Of a stretch of 9,378 bases of DNA, positions 1-7,036 are shown piece by piece; positions within the stretch are counted from its first letter, which is position 1, and each line of letters begins with the position of its first letter. The translations under genes were made by a program, and so were the position numbers. Source of the stretch: a bacterium (lineage in GTDB: Bacteria > Armatimonadota > Zipacnadia > Zipacnadales > Zipacnadaceae). Location of the stretch: NCBI GenBank assembly GCA_030607655.1, contig JAUWJN010000070.1, positions 1 through 9,378 of the forward strand. The letters are read 5' to 3'. Below the pieces are notes generated by a model. The model was given only the letters and a program-made list of their open reading frames with translations, had not been told where the DNA came from and searched no databases.

Positions 1-2
1 AT

Positions 3-686
3 GCGGCCAAGTTCCGCTATATGTCGGGCGGCCAAGTCCGGTTGCCGTTGGTGACCCGGCTGCCCAATGGTTGTAAGGGCGGCAACTCCGCCACTCATTC
101 GCAATCACTGGAGGCATGGTTTATGCATGTCCCCGGTTTTCTGGTGGCTATGCCGTCAACGCCTTACGATGCCAAAGGGTTGCTCAAGACGGCGATCCGC
201 GATGATAATCCGGTGGTATTCATTGAGGATATCAGGGCGTACTTTACTCAGGGCGAAATCCCTGAAGAGGAGTACACGATTCCCTTCGGCCAGGCTGACA
301 TTAAGAGGCAGGGCAAGGATGTAACAGTCGTGGCGCTTGGGTATATGGTGTCACGGGCCCTGATTGCCGCCCGGCAGCTTGCGGATGAGGGCATTGACGT
401 GGAGGTCGTTGACCCACGCACCCTCAATCCGCTGGATATCACGACAATAGTGGACAGTGTGAAGCGGACCGGGCGGCTGGTAACTGTCCACCAGGCCTGG
501 CGCACGTGTGGTGTGGGCGCCGAGATCGCTATACAAGTGGTGGAGAAAGCTTTTGATTATCTCGATGCGCCGATTGAGCGGGTCGCGGGCTTAGATACGC
601 CGGCCCCCTATTATACTAAGCTGGAGGACCTGGTCTATCCCGCCCCAGATGATATCGCTGCCGCCGTGCGCAAGGTCTTGGGGTAG
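3..686 (+). CDS. 2-oxoacid dehydrogenase (PDH/acetoin type) E1 beta subunit, 5'-truncated
   Basis: The frame is already open at the left edge, and the first visible residues (AAKFRYMSGGQ) match the middle of E1 beta subunits, so the ATG at 21 is internal. About 227 of roughly 325 residues are visible. The end of the pyrimidine-binding transketolase fold is present, with the conserved HSQSLEAW segment and PSTPYDAKGLLK. The complete C-terminal transketolase domain follows, with VTVVALGYMVSRAL, VEVVDPRTLNPLD and GAEIAIQV. In this family E1 beta pairs with a ThDP-binding E1 alpha to decarboxylate a 2-oxo acid and pass the acyl group to the lipoyl E2. VHQA replaces the more usual VHEA, and GNSATHSQ the more usual GAQHSQ; these may be lineage features. 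Pyruvate, acetoin and branched-chain substrates cannot be told apart here. E1 alpha is probably just upstream. The next gene starts 50 nt after the stop, consistent with one operon. Confidence 0.93.
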   Translation, partial: AAKFRYMSGGQVRLPLVTRLPNGCKGGNSATHSQSLEAWFMHVPGFLVAMPSTPYDAKGLLKTAIRDDNPVVFIEDIRAYFTQGEIPEEEYTIPFGQADIKRQGKDVTVVALGYMVSRALIAARQLADEGIDVEVVDPRTLNPLDITTIVDSVKRTGRLVTVHQAWRTCGVGAEIAIQVVEKAFDYLDAPIERVAGLDTPAPYYTKLEDLVYPAPDDIAAAVRKVLG

Positions 687-736
687 CAAAGTGCCCGCGG
701 GCATTTGACCAGGCAGCGACACAGGAGGAAAGTGAA

Positions 737-1504
737 ATGGGCAAATTGGAGGATAAAGTAGCTCTGATTACCGGCGGGTCTAGCGGCATCGGTTCAGCCT
801 CAGCATTGCTCTTTGCCGAAGAGGGAGCCAAAGTAGCTGTCGTTGCTGATAAGAATGTGACCGGTGGAAAGGCCGTAGTCCGCCAGATTTCCGAATCGGG
901 GGGCAAGGCAATCTTCCTCCAGGCGGACGTTGCCCAGCAGCCAGATGCCCAGCGGATAGTGGAAGAGACGGTTCAGGCTTTCGGCAGGCTGGACATCCTG
1001 TTCAATAATGCGGGAATGACCACCACCACGCGGCTGCACGAAACCACTGGTGAGGAATTTGATAGAGTAATCGGGGTCAATCTCAAGAGCGTTGTCTTTG
1101 TCTCCAAATATGCGGTCTTACAGATGCTGAAACAGGGCGGTGGCGTGATCTTGACCAACGCTTCCAAAGCCGCCCTTGTTGCTTCGGATTGCAGTCCCAT
1201 CTATGCGGCTTCTAAAGGCGGGGCATTGCAATTGATGCAGGCGATGGCCGTTGATTACGCGCAGGATAATATTCGGGTAAATTCCCTACTGCCCGGCATT
1301 ATAGATACCCCGATGACCGATCGGTGGATTGACGCTTACCCCGACCCGCAGGAGGTGCGGCGCAGGTGCGAGACCGCTCAACCTGTGGGGCGGATGGGTA
1401 CACCCGAGGAATGTGCGCAAGCCGCCCTATTTCTGGTTTCGGATGATTCTTCTTTCGTCACGGGCACCTATCTGCTGGTAGATGGCGGGTACTGTGCTCA
1501 GTAG
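737..1504 (+). CDS. SDR-family NAD(P)-dependent oxidoreductase (classical, FabG-like)
   Basis: This 255-residue protein has the usual length of a classical short-chain dehydrogenase. The Rossmann glycine motif TGGSSGIG is at residues 12-19, D64 sits in ADV, and NNAG is at 90-93. The catalytic set is complete: N115, S143, Y156 and K160 in YAASK, with Ser and Tyr 13 residues apart as expected. PGIIDTPM follows near residue 186, and the C-terminus has TGTYLLVDGG. D38 at the end of the second beta strand (VVADKN) suggests a preference for NAD over NADP (inference). These enzymes oxidise or reduce alcohol/ketone groups in the cytoplasm. The family name does not fix the substrate, and FabG itself is unlikely because no fatty-acid genes are near. 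The start is supported by AGGAGG at 723-728, 8 nt before the ATG. It lies between the E1 beta gene and an amidohydrolase, probably in one transcript. Confidence 0.93.
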   Translation: MGKLEDKVALITGGSSGIGSASALLFAEEGAKVAVVADKNVTGGKAVVRQISESGGKAIFLQADVAQQPDAQRIVEETVQAFGRLDILFNNAGMTTTTRLHETTGEEFDRVIGVNLKSVVFVSKYAVLQMLKQGGGVILTNASKAALVASDCSPIYAASKGGALQLMQAMAVDYAQDNIRVNSLLPGIIDTPMTDRWIDAYPDPQEVRRRCETAQPVGRMGTPEECAQAALFLVSDDSSFVTGTYLLVDGGYCAQ

Positions 1505-1524
1505 ACACGTGAGGTGAGTTCAGA

Positions 1525-2487
1525 ATGATAATCGATGCCCATACTCATGCTTACGATCGCATCTGTGGGGTCACTCAGTATGGAGTGGGCAGACCTCTGG
1601 GATATGGCAACGTTGATCTGGGAGCGGACCATCCCTATAGATTGCTCCCGCCATCATTCACCGATTCCATAAGCCCGTGCGAACTACTGATGGAATATAT
1701 GGCCTGGGTGGGTGTGGATAAGGCGGTATTACTGACTCAGAATATGTACGGATACACAAATGATTACCTATCAGATTGTGTCAGAACTTATCCTGACAAG
1801 TTTGTAGCTCTGGGAAGCTTGGATCCTCTGGCCGTAGATAGCAAGCATACCCTAGAGTACTTGATAAGCAATAAGGGACTCAGTGGATTGAAGTTGGATC
1901 TCCATACACAGATAGGGATGCTGGCCCTGCGTCCTGATTTCAAGCTGAACAATCCGTATCTGATGCCACTCTGGGAATTGCTGGCAGAGCGCAGCATGAC
2001 TCTAGCCCTTGATCTGGGTGGCTCTTATGGGACACCCGGGCATCAACTATCTGAGCTTAGAGCTGTGTTGGAGGCATACCCGAAACTAAAGCTAGTCATC
2101 TGTCATTTGGGCTTTCCGCCCTGCCTTGATGATGGCGGGACGGGAACAGAAAAGGAATGGCACCAACTGTTGGACCTGGCCGATGCTTTCCAAGTATGGT
2201 TTGACACCGCGGTTTTCTGGTTTTCCACAATGCTGAAAGGCGGTAATGAGCAATATCCTTATCCGACGCTCAAGGAGTACTTTCGGAAGTGCTACGACCG
2301 CATCGGCGGTTCACGAATGATATTTGGGACCGACATGCCAACCATACTTTTGTGGGCCACATATGCGCAGTGCATTGATTGGATAGAGGTTATGACGGCT
2401 GACTTGGCCCCCGAGGAAAGGGACGCAATTCTCTGGAAAAACGCGGCAGCGGCTTACGGTTTCCCAAATGTAGCTGATGAAGAATAA
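1525..2487 (+). CDS. Amidohydrolase-2 (PF04909) family metal-dependent hydrolase or decarboxylase
   Basis: This 320-residue protein fits the single-domain TIM-barrel amidohydrolase family that includes ACMSD, gamma-resorcylate decarboxylase, LigI-type lactonases and related enzymes. The N-terminal metal motif is IDAHTH (H6, H8). GLKLDLHT lies near 121-128, the beta-6 histidine is H194 in VICHLGFPP, and the beta-8 aspartate is D270 in FGTDMP. The beta-5 histidine usual in the family (as in lpVliHtG) appears replaced by D163 in LALDLGG, so metal binding may differ. Family members hydrolyse C-N or lactone bonds, or decarboxylate aromatic and unsaturated acids; which applies here is not readable. 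Next to two dehydrogenases and an E1 subunit, lactonase or decarboxylase activity on an organic acid is plausible. The gene starts 20 nt after the SDR stop with GAGGTGAG at 1511-1518. By eye its codons (many ATA, AGA, CTA) are more AT-rich than those of the beta-helix gene downstream. Confidence 0.88.
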   Translation: MIIDAHTHAYDRICGVTQYGVGRPLGYGNVDLGADHPYRLLPPSFTDSISPCELLMEYMAWVGVDKAVLLTQNMYGYTNDYLSDCVRTYPDKFVALGSLDPLAVDSKHTLEYLISNKGLSGLKLDLHTQIGMLALRPDFKLNNPYLMPLWELLAERSMTLALDLGGSYGTPGHQLSELRAVLEAYPKLKLVICHLGFPPCLDDGGTGTEKEWHQLLDLADAFQVWFDTAVFWFSTMLKGGNEQYPYPTLKEYFRKCYDRIGGSRMIFGTDMPTILLWATYAQCIDWIEVMTADLAPEERDAILWKNAAAAYGFPNVADEE

Positions 2488-2601
2488 TGTGGCCCGTTCT
2501 AAGCTCGGCTTGGTTTACCCCCACAGTCGGGGGAGTCATTGACGGTTAAGCCCTCCCGTGTACGGTGAGGGTGCCAATCTACGGAGGGTTATGACATCCT
2601 A
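2488..2601 (+). other. Structured intergenic region with two hairpins
   Basis: This 114-nt gap is the longest inside the metabolic cluster. Two simple hairpins are visible. CCCCC at 2518-2522 pairs with GGGGG at 2529-2533 over a 6-nt loop. CCCTC at 2551-2555 pairs with GAGGG at 2567-2571, with an inner CCG/CGG pairing and one bulged T. A smaller AAGC/GCTT hairpin sits at 2501-2511. None is followed by a run of T, so a standard intrinsic terminator is not supported. They could be mRNA-processing or stability elements that separate expression of the first three genes from the last two (inference). Confidence 0.35.
2583..2588 (+). promoter_or_regulatory. Shine-Dalgarno GGAGGG with unusual spacing
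   Basis: GGAGGG is the only good ribosome-binding sequence before the 2602 start, but it lies 13 nt from that ATG, longer than the usual 5-9. It is only 2 nt from an ATG at 2591 that opens a three-codon frame (ATG ACA TCC TAA) whose stop overlaps the 2602 ATG as TAATG. Either the site serves 2602 directly at long spacing, or ribosomes terminate and restart at the overlap. Confidence 0.5.
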
Positions 2602-3615
2602 ATGAAAACAGTTATGCAAGATGAGCTTCGCCTGCTGGTAGCCGAAATACTCCAGAGGCGGGGCGTGCCGGCAGTTGATGCGGAGATTGTCGCCCATTCG
2701 CTGGTTTACGCCAATCTGCGCGGCACTGACTCGCACGGTGTGCTGCGAGTGCCTCACTATGTCAAGCGGCTTGAGATGGGGTCTATTAACCCCGCGCCGA
2801 ACACAAAGTTTGAGCGAACCGGACCGGCTACTGGAATGGTGGATGGTGATGACGGTCTGGGCCAGGTGGCTGTCTGGCACGCTATGAGCCACGCCATACA
2901 GATAGCCCGAGAGTCCGGTATCTGTTTCGTGGGGGTGAATAATAGCAGCCACTGCGGCGCATTGTCCTTTTTTGGAACGCAGGCGATCGAAGCGCAGATG
3001 ATCGGCATGGTTTTCTCGCAAGGTGATAAATGTGTTGTTCCCTTTGGCGGACGCGATTCGTTCTGTGGGACCAATCCCATCTGTTTCGCAGTACCGTCTC
3101 GGACCGGAAATCCCATAATGCTTGATATGGCGACCAGTACAGTGGCGTGGGGGCACATAATCAAGGCCCGGGGCCTGAACCAGGAGTTATCGGCTGCCTG
3201 GGCCGTGGATGCGGCCGGGGATCCGACTGTTGATCCCCACCAAGCTAAGTGGCTTACTCCCGCTGCTGGGCCGAAAGGCTACGCACTGGGGGTTATCCTG
3301 GACGTCCTGACCGGTGTGCTGTGCGGCGGAGCCTTCGGACCACACATTGTTCCAATGTACGGCCAGTACGAAGAGAACAGAAAGCTCTGCCACTCCGTAG
3401 GCGCGATTGATTACCGGCGATTCCCAGGCGCCGATAGCTTCCTGGATAATGTGACTCGGATGGTTGAGGAATTGCACCAGGTGCCAGCGGCGGACGGTTT
3501 TGAAAAAGTGCTCGCCCCAGGAGAGCCGGAATATCTGAGGCAGACTGAACGATCCGAGAAGGGGATTCCCCTGGACGATTACGTCTGGGACGAACTGCAA
3601 GAATTGGCGGTGTAG
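2602..3615 (+). CDS. Malate/L-lactate dehydrogenase-family (Ldh_2, PF02615) oxidoreductase
   Basis: This 337-residue protein has the near-full signature of the Ldh_2 family, whose NAD(P) fold differs from classical Rossmann malate/lactate dehydrogenases. Visible landmarks are LRGTDSHGVLRVPHY (S44, H45, R49), GVNNSSHCGALSFFG (H117), PFGGRDSFCGTNPICFAVPS near 147-166, LDMATSTVAWG at 174-184 and GPKGYALGVILDVLTGVL at 223-240. The tail APGEPE...GIPLD is also typical. In characterised members the DSHG...R and NSxH positions contribute substrate-binding and catalytic residues. Known members act on malate, sulfolactate, ureidoglycolate, diketogulonate or cyclic imino acids, interconverting 2-hydroxy (or amino) and 2-oxo acids. 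Nothing here selects one; no purine-degradation or sulfolactate genes are adjacent. A role feeding a 2-oxo acid to the E1 enzyme encoded upstream is reasonable inference. No in-frame alternative start lies upstream before the stop at 2566. Confidence 0.93.
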   Translation: MKTVMQDELRLLVAEILQRRGVPAVDAEIVAHSLVYANLRGTDSHGVLRVPHYVKRLEMGSINPAPNTKFERTGPATGMVDGDDGLGQVAVWHAMSHAIQIARESGICFVGVNNSSHCGALSFFGTQAIEAQMIGMVFSQGDKCVVPFGGRDSFCGTNPICFAVPSRTGNPIMLDMATSTVAWGHIIKARGLNQELSAAWAVDAAGDPTVDPHQAKWLTPAAGPKGYALGVILDVLTGVLCGGAFGPHIVPMYGQYEENRKLCHSVGAIDYRRFPGADSFLDNVTRMVEELHQVPAADGFEKVLAPGEPEYLRQTERSEKGIPLDDYVWDELQELAV

Positions 3616-3669
3616 CATCCAACATACGTATATTGGGCCGGTGGCAGTTTTTAGCAAATCTCCAGTCAG

Positions 3670-3676
3670 AGGAGAG
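3670..3676 (+). promoter_or_regulatory. Shine-Dalgarno AGGAGAG that fixes the cupin start
   Basis: This purine-rich site lies 4-6 nt before the ATG at 3681. The frame also opens earlier with a TTG at 3633, but no ribosome-binding sequence precedes that codon and the first 16 residues it would add do not resemble cupins. The 3681 start is therefore preferred. Confidence 0.7.
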
Positions 3677-3680
3677 TTGT

Positions 3681-4085
3681 ATGGGCGAGAATAAGATAGT
3701 CAAAGTAGGTATTGACGAGGGCAAGAAACTAGATATAACCCACCCCGCTGGAGCAGAAATATCTATGATTATGGATGGCGAAACGGTAGGGACTACGTAC
3801 TTGTCCGAGAACATGACGCGGATAAAGCCCGGTATCACCCTCAAACCGGCTCACTCCCATAGAGATATCGAAGAAATCACATACGTACTAGCCGGAGAAG
3901 GCGAGGTCTGGCTGGAGGGCAGCACTTGTAAGATACAGAAGGGAGACTCAGTACTCTACCCTCCCAATAGCGCGCATACCGTGACCAACACCGGAACAGA
4001 ACCGCTAATCCTTCTGTGCTTCTTTTCCAGCCCGCAATTTAGAAAAGCCGGCGCCTACGTTACACATGAAGATATCGAGTTATGA
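3681..4085 (+). CDS. Small single-domain cupin (Cupin_2-like) protein
   Basis: This 134-residue protein has one conserved beta-barrel domain. Cupin motif 1 is in PAHSHRDIEEITYVLAGEG, with H58, H60 and E64 or E65 as probable metal ligands. Motif 2 is GDSVLYPPNSAHTVTNTG, with H99 as the last ligand, so the metal site looks complete. Small cupins of this kind include isomerases, dioxygenases, decarboxylases, lyases and ligand-binding proteins, so the reaction cannot be read from sequence. No signal peptide or DNA-binding domain is present, which points to a cytoplasmic enzyme or small-molecule binder. It follows the Ldh_2 gene by 65 nt on the same strand and is probably the last gene of the metabolic cluster, because a GC-rich hairpin begins 3 nt after its stop and a secreted-protein gene follows. 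Confidence 0.87.
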   Translation: MGENKIVKVGIDEGKKLDITHPAGAEISMIMDGETVGTTYLSENMTRIKPGITLKPAHSHRDIEEITYVLAGEGEVWLEGSTCKIQKGDSVLYPPNSAHTVTNTGTEPLILLCFFSSPQFRKAGAYVTHEDIEL

Positions 4086-4087
4086 AT

Positions 4088-4123
4088 CCGGCTCTGGGCT
4101 GCTGCGAGAGAGCCCGGGTTCGG
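4088..4123 (+). terminator. Candidate terminator hairpin after the cupin gene
   Basis: CCGG at 4088-4091 plus TCTGGGCT at 4093-4100 pairs with AGCCCGGG at 4111-4118 plus TCGG at 4120-4123. One mismatch interrupts the stem, three pairs are G-T wobbles, and the loop is 10 nt. It starts 3 nt beyond the cupin stop. The following TCACTTATTATG holds only a weak T-rich stretch, so a true intrinsic terminator is uncertain. The position suits the end of the metabolic operon. Confidence 0.35.
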
Positions 4124-4216
4124 TCACTTATTATGTGAGTGCTCATCTGGTGGGAACCTATATGGTAAATCTCGGCTCAGATCATTGCGTCAATAGGACA
4201 GAAAGGAAGGATTGCA

Positions 4217-7036
4217 ATGAGCTGCGACTGTTATCGAATAACTGGTGTTATAGTGGTGATATTACTGGTGGGGGCGATAATGTACGGCGAGGCGCAGGGG
4301 GCGCCGGCGAACTTCTATGTGGCCACTAATGGTAATGATGGCTGGTCGGGGACGTTGCCGGCCCCGAATGCGGCGGGCACTAATGGGCCGTTTGCTACGC
4401 TCAATCGCGCCCGCGACGCGATACGGGAGCTTAAGGCCGGTGAGGGCTTGCGCCAGCCGCTTAAGGTGCTGGTGCGGGGCGGGACGTATTATATGCCTGA
4501 GACACTCACGCTGGCGACGGAGGATTCCGGCACCGCCAGCTTCCCCATCACCTATATGGCTTATGCGGGCGAGAAAGTGGTGCTCAGCGGCGGGCGGCCT
4601 GTGACGGGATGGAAGCCGTATCGGGGCAATATTTGGCAGTGTGATTTGAAAGCCCTGGGGCTAGGGGAGTTGAGTTTCAAGCAGCTCTTCTACAATGGCG
4701 TGCGGCAACCCCTGGCGCGGTTCCCGAATGTTGACCCCCAGCGGCCACGGACGCGCGGATTTCTGTATGTGTTCGACGGCGGGGAGAAAGATAAGCGGCT
4801 GCTGAAGTACGACCCGGCCCACCTCGACCCGACCAAGTGGGCTAAGCCGAACGAGGTTGAGGTCAACGTTTACCCCTACCACAACTGGAATAACCACATC
4901 ATGCCCATTGCGGAGATTGACCTTGACAACCACGTCCTAACACTGGCGGATGACGCGCTGTACGAGCTGATTCACGACACCCACTTCTACATTCAAAATG
5001 CCTTTGAGGAATTAGATGCCCCCGGGGAGTGGTATGTGGACAGCGAAGCCGGGACGCTGTATTTCTGGCCACCCGATGATAACTTGGTTCAGAGCCAAGT
5101 AGTCGTACCCGCGCTGGATACCATCATCTGGATGGTGGGTGACTCCGGTAGTAATCCGCTGGGCTACCTGCGCATGGGCGGGTTCGCCATTCAGGAGTGT
5201 CGGGATACCGCGGTGATTCTGGACAAAGCCGAACATTGCACTATCGCCAAGTGCATCATCACTAATATTAGCCGTAGGGGGATATCTATCGGTGGTGTGG
5301 ACAATCGGGTGGTGGGCAATGACATCGCCCACATCGGGGGAGTTGCGGTATCAATCGGCGGGCAGAACAACCTGCTGTCCAACAACCACATCTACGATAC
5401 TGGCGTCATCACGAACTTCTTCAATCAAGCGATATCACTTGGCGGGCGAGGCAACGTCGCCTCCCATAATCTCGTCCACGATGTTCCCGCCTGGGGTATG
5501 GTCTTCACCGGGCGGGAAAATATCCTGGAGTACAACGAGATACACCATTTTGGTCTATCCACGAATCTGGGGTGGGGAATCTACTCCAACGGCCGCCCGC
5601 CAGGCATTAAGGACAATATCCTGCGGTTCAACAAGGTTTCTGACTCGGTAGGCTATGGGATGCCTGCACCAGGCACCTGGGGCCCGAACCCGGCTCACGG
5701 CATTTGCCTGGATGATTTTGTCAGCTACACTACTGTCTATGGTAATGTCTTGGTGAGAAACATACGGGGTGGCCTCCTAATACACAGCGGAACCGATAAC
5801 GTGGTCGAGAACAATATTATGGCCGCCGGAATACCCAGCACATCAAACCACCTAAGGCCTGGGGATGAGCTGTGTAATAACAAGATCTTCAGAAATATCG
5901 TTTATTATGCCAACGCTGACCCAGACCTGGTGTACCAGTATGGATGGACGGTCAAGGGCATCACTGAAACGTCCGCCAGTGCCGCCGCGGTGCCCGTGTT
6001 TCTGTGTGGATGGAGTTCGGTTAAAGCAGCAGTGTCGGAGTCGGATTACAACCTCTTGTTTCCCATTAGGGGTGAAAACGTTCGCGCATTATTATTATAC
6101 CGCGGTGCCGGGAAGGCCTTTTTCGGCCCCTGGGCCGACGAGCCAGTGGAAGACCGCTTTGTCTGGTGGCGCTCCCAAGGCTACGACGCCCACTCTGTCA
6201 TTGGTGACCCGCTGTTCGTCGCTCCTGAACGTGATGACTACCGACTAAGGCCGGAATCGCCGGCCTTCAAGCTGGGCTTTAAGCCCATCCCGCAGGAGCG
6301 CATCGGCCTCTATCCCAGCCCTAACCGGGCCAGTTGGCCGGTGGACGACGGGCGCGACACGTGGCAGGGAGAGTACATACTCCAGCCGCTGCCGCACTCC
6401 GAAGTGCATAGGGGTCCTAAACCCGACCGGCCACGTCCGGAGTTTAAGGCCGCTAAGGGCACGGCGGGGATCATCGTGGATGGCGATGTCGGGGAGTGGC
6501 CATGGAACGATGAGACCCAAATGGTGGTCTTGGAGCAGTCGTATACCGGCTGGCCTACCGATGCCCCGAAGAGCTACGCCTGCGCGGCCTACGATAACGA
6601 GGCACTGTACATCGCCATCCGCAACCTCGTAGGGGACCCACAGGCCCTTAAGACTGACGGTGGGTGGGCCAAAGCAGATGGGGTCGAGATCGCGCTTCAG
6701 GATGTATCAGGCGATAAACGTGGGCAAGTATTGAATCTATACGGATACTCGGATGGCCAGTTGGAAGCCGGTCACACCTGGGTGGACACGCCCGACGAGG
6801 CGGCTAAGAAGCTGGCGGGCGCAGCTACCTATGCCGCCCAGATCGGCGCGGAGGACTGGTGCTGCGAGTGGCGCATTCCGTGGGCCGCGGCGGGAATTAA
6901 CCCCGGCAAGACCAAGCGGCTGTGGTTCAATATTGGCGTGCGCAAGATGGCCGCCGATGCCTGGGTCGTCTGGGAGGGCACGGGAGCGTCAAACTATATG
7001 TTGGTGCATGCCGGCGACCTGGTCCTGCTGCCTTAA
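4217..7036 (+). CDS. Secreted right-handed beta-helix protein with C-terminal CBM9-like domain, possible polysaccharide-active enzyme
   Basis: This is a 939-residue protein. Residues 10-21 (GVIVVILLVGAI) are the hydrophobic core of a signal peptide, with likely cleavage between residues 26 and 29, so it is probably exported. FYVATNGNDGWSGTLPAP, GPFATLNRARDAIR and VLVRGGTYYMPETLTL form the N-terminal cap seen in many bacterial right-handed beta-helix carbohydrate proteins. SFKQLFYNGVRQPLARFPN follows near 153. Residues about 300-580 hold helix coils with recurring Asn/Gly turns (NNLLSNNHIYDTG, GNVASHNLVHD, ENILEYNEIHHF). SVIGDPLFVAP and DYRLRPESPAFKLGF at 660-687 close the helix. Residues about 748-939 resemble CBM9/DOMON sugar-binding domains: IIVDGDVGEWPW, EALYIAIRN, DGVEIALQD, WRIPWAAAG and LWFNIGVRK. 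Catalytic activity is not certain; GH120, GH141 and polysaccharide lyases share this fold, and the cap with the LFYNG element is most like GH141-type proteins by recollection. AAGGAAGGA at 4203-4211 supports the start. Confidence 0.9.
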   Translation: MSCDCYRITGVIVVILLVGAIMYGEAQGAPANFYVATNGNDGWSGTLPAPNAAGTNGPFATLNRARDAIRELKAGEGLRQPLKVLVRGGTYYMPETLTLATEDSGTASFPITYMAYAGEKVVLSGGRPVTGWKPYRGNIWQCDLKALGLGELSFKQLFYNGVRQPLARFPNVDPQRPRTRGFLYVFDGGEKDKRLLKYDPAHLDPTKWAKPNEVEVNVYPYHNWNNHIMPIAEIDLDNHVLTLADDALYELIHDTHFYIQNAFEELDAPGEWYVDSEAGTLYFWPPDDNLVQSQVVVPALDTIIWMVGDSGSNPLGYLRMGGFAIQECRDTAVILDKAEHCTIAKCIITNISRRGISIGGVDNRVVGNDIAHIGGVAVSIGGQNNLLSNNHIYDTGVITNFFNQAISLGGRGNVASHNLVHDVPAWGMVFTGRENILEYNEIHHFGLSTNLGWGIYSNGRPPGIKDNILRFNKVSDSVGYGMPAPGTWGPNPAHGICLDDFVSYTTVYGNVLVRNIRGGLLIHSGTDNVVENNIMAAGIPSTSNHLRPGDELCNNKIFRNIVYYANADPDLVYQYGWTVKGITETSASAAAVPVFLCGWSSVKAAVSESDYNLLFPIRGENVRALLLYRGAGKAFFGPWADEPVEDRFVWWRSQGYDAHSVIGDPLFVAPERDDYRLRPESPAFKLGFKPIPQERIGLYPSPNRASWPVDDGRDTWQGEYILQPLPHSEVHRGPKPDRPRPEFKAAKGTAGIIVDGDVGEWPWNDETQMVVLEQSYTGWPTDAPKSYACAAYDNEALYIAIRNLVGDPQALKTDGGWAKADGVEIALQDVSGDKRGQVLNLYGYSDGQLEAGHTWVDTPDEAAKKLAGAATYAAQIGAEDWCCEWRIPWAAAGINPGKTKRLWFNIGVRKMAADAWVVWEGTGASNYMLVHAGDLVLLP
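6458..7033 (+). other. CBM9-like carbohydrate-binding domain within the beta-helix protein
   Basis: This part encodes residues 748-939. The opening IIVDGDVGEWPW is typical of CBM9_1/DOMON-like domains attached to bacterial xylanases and uncharacterised secreted proteins. Aromatic positions such as W761, W763, Y776, W779, W822-region residues and W919 could line a sugar-binding face, but which ones do so needs a structural model. A linker rich in Pro, Arg and Lys (about 733-747) separates it from the helix. Confidence 0.7.

Noticed and set aside
2599..3156. 185-codon frame on the - strand
   Set aside because: It lies entirely opposite the well-supported Ldh_2 gene, shows no family motif and has no ribosome site.
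3633..3680. TTG start giving a cupin 16 residues longer
   Set aside because: There is no Shine-Dalgarno before the TTG, whereas AGGAGAG sits correctly before ATG 3681.
3293..3844. 183-codon frame on the - strand
   Set aside because: It is opposite the end of the Ldh_2 gene and the cupin gene, is rich in Arg, Ser and Pro as expected of an antisense shadow, and has no recognisable domain.
4088..4130. Possible tRNA T-arm (GGTTCG at 4117-4122)
   Set aside because: The bases around it do not form a five-pair T stem, and the upstream sequence is cupin coding with no D-arm or anticodon arm.
4066..4329. 87-codon + frame between the cupin and beta-helix genes
   Set aside because: It overlaps the ends of both neighbours and the candidate terminator hairpin, with no motif.
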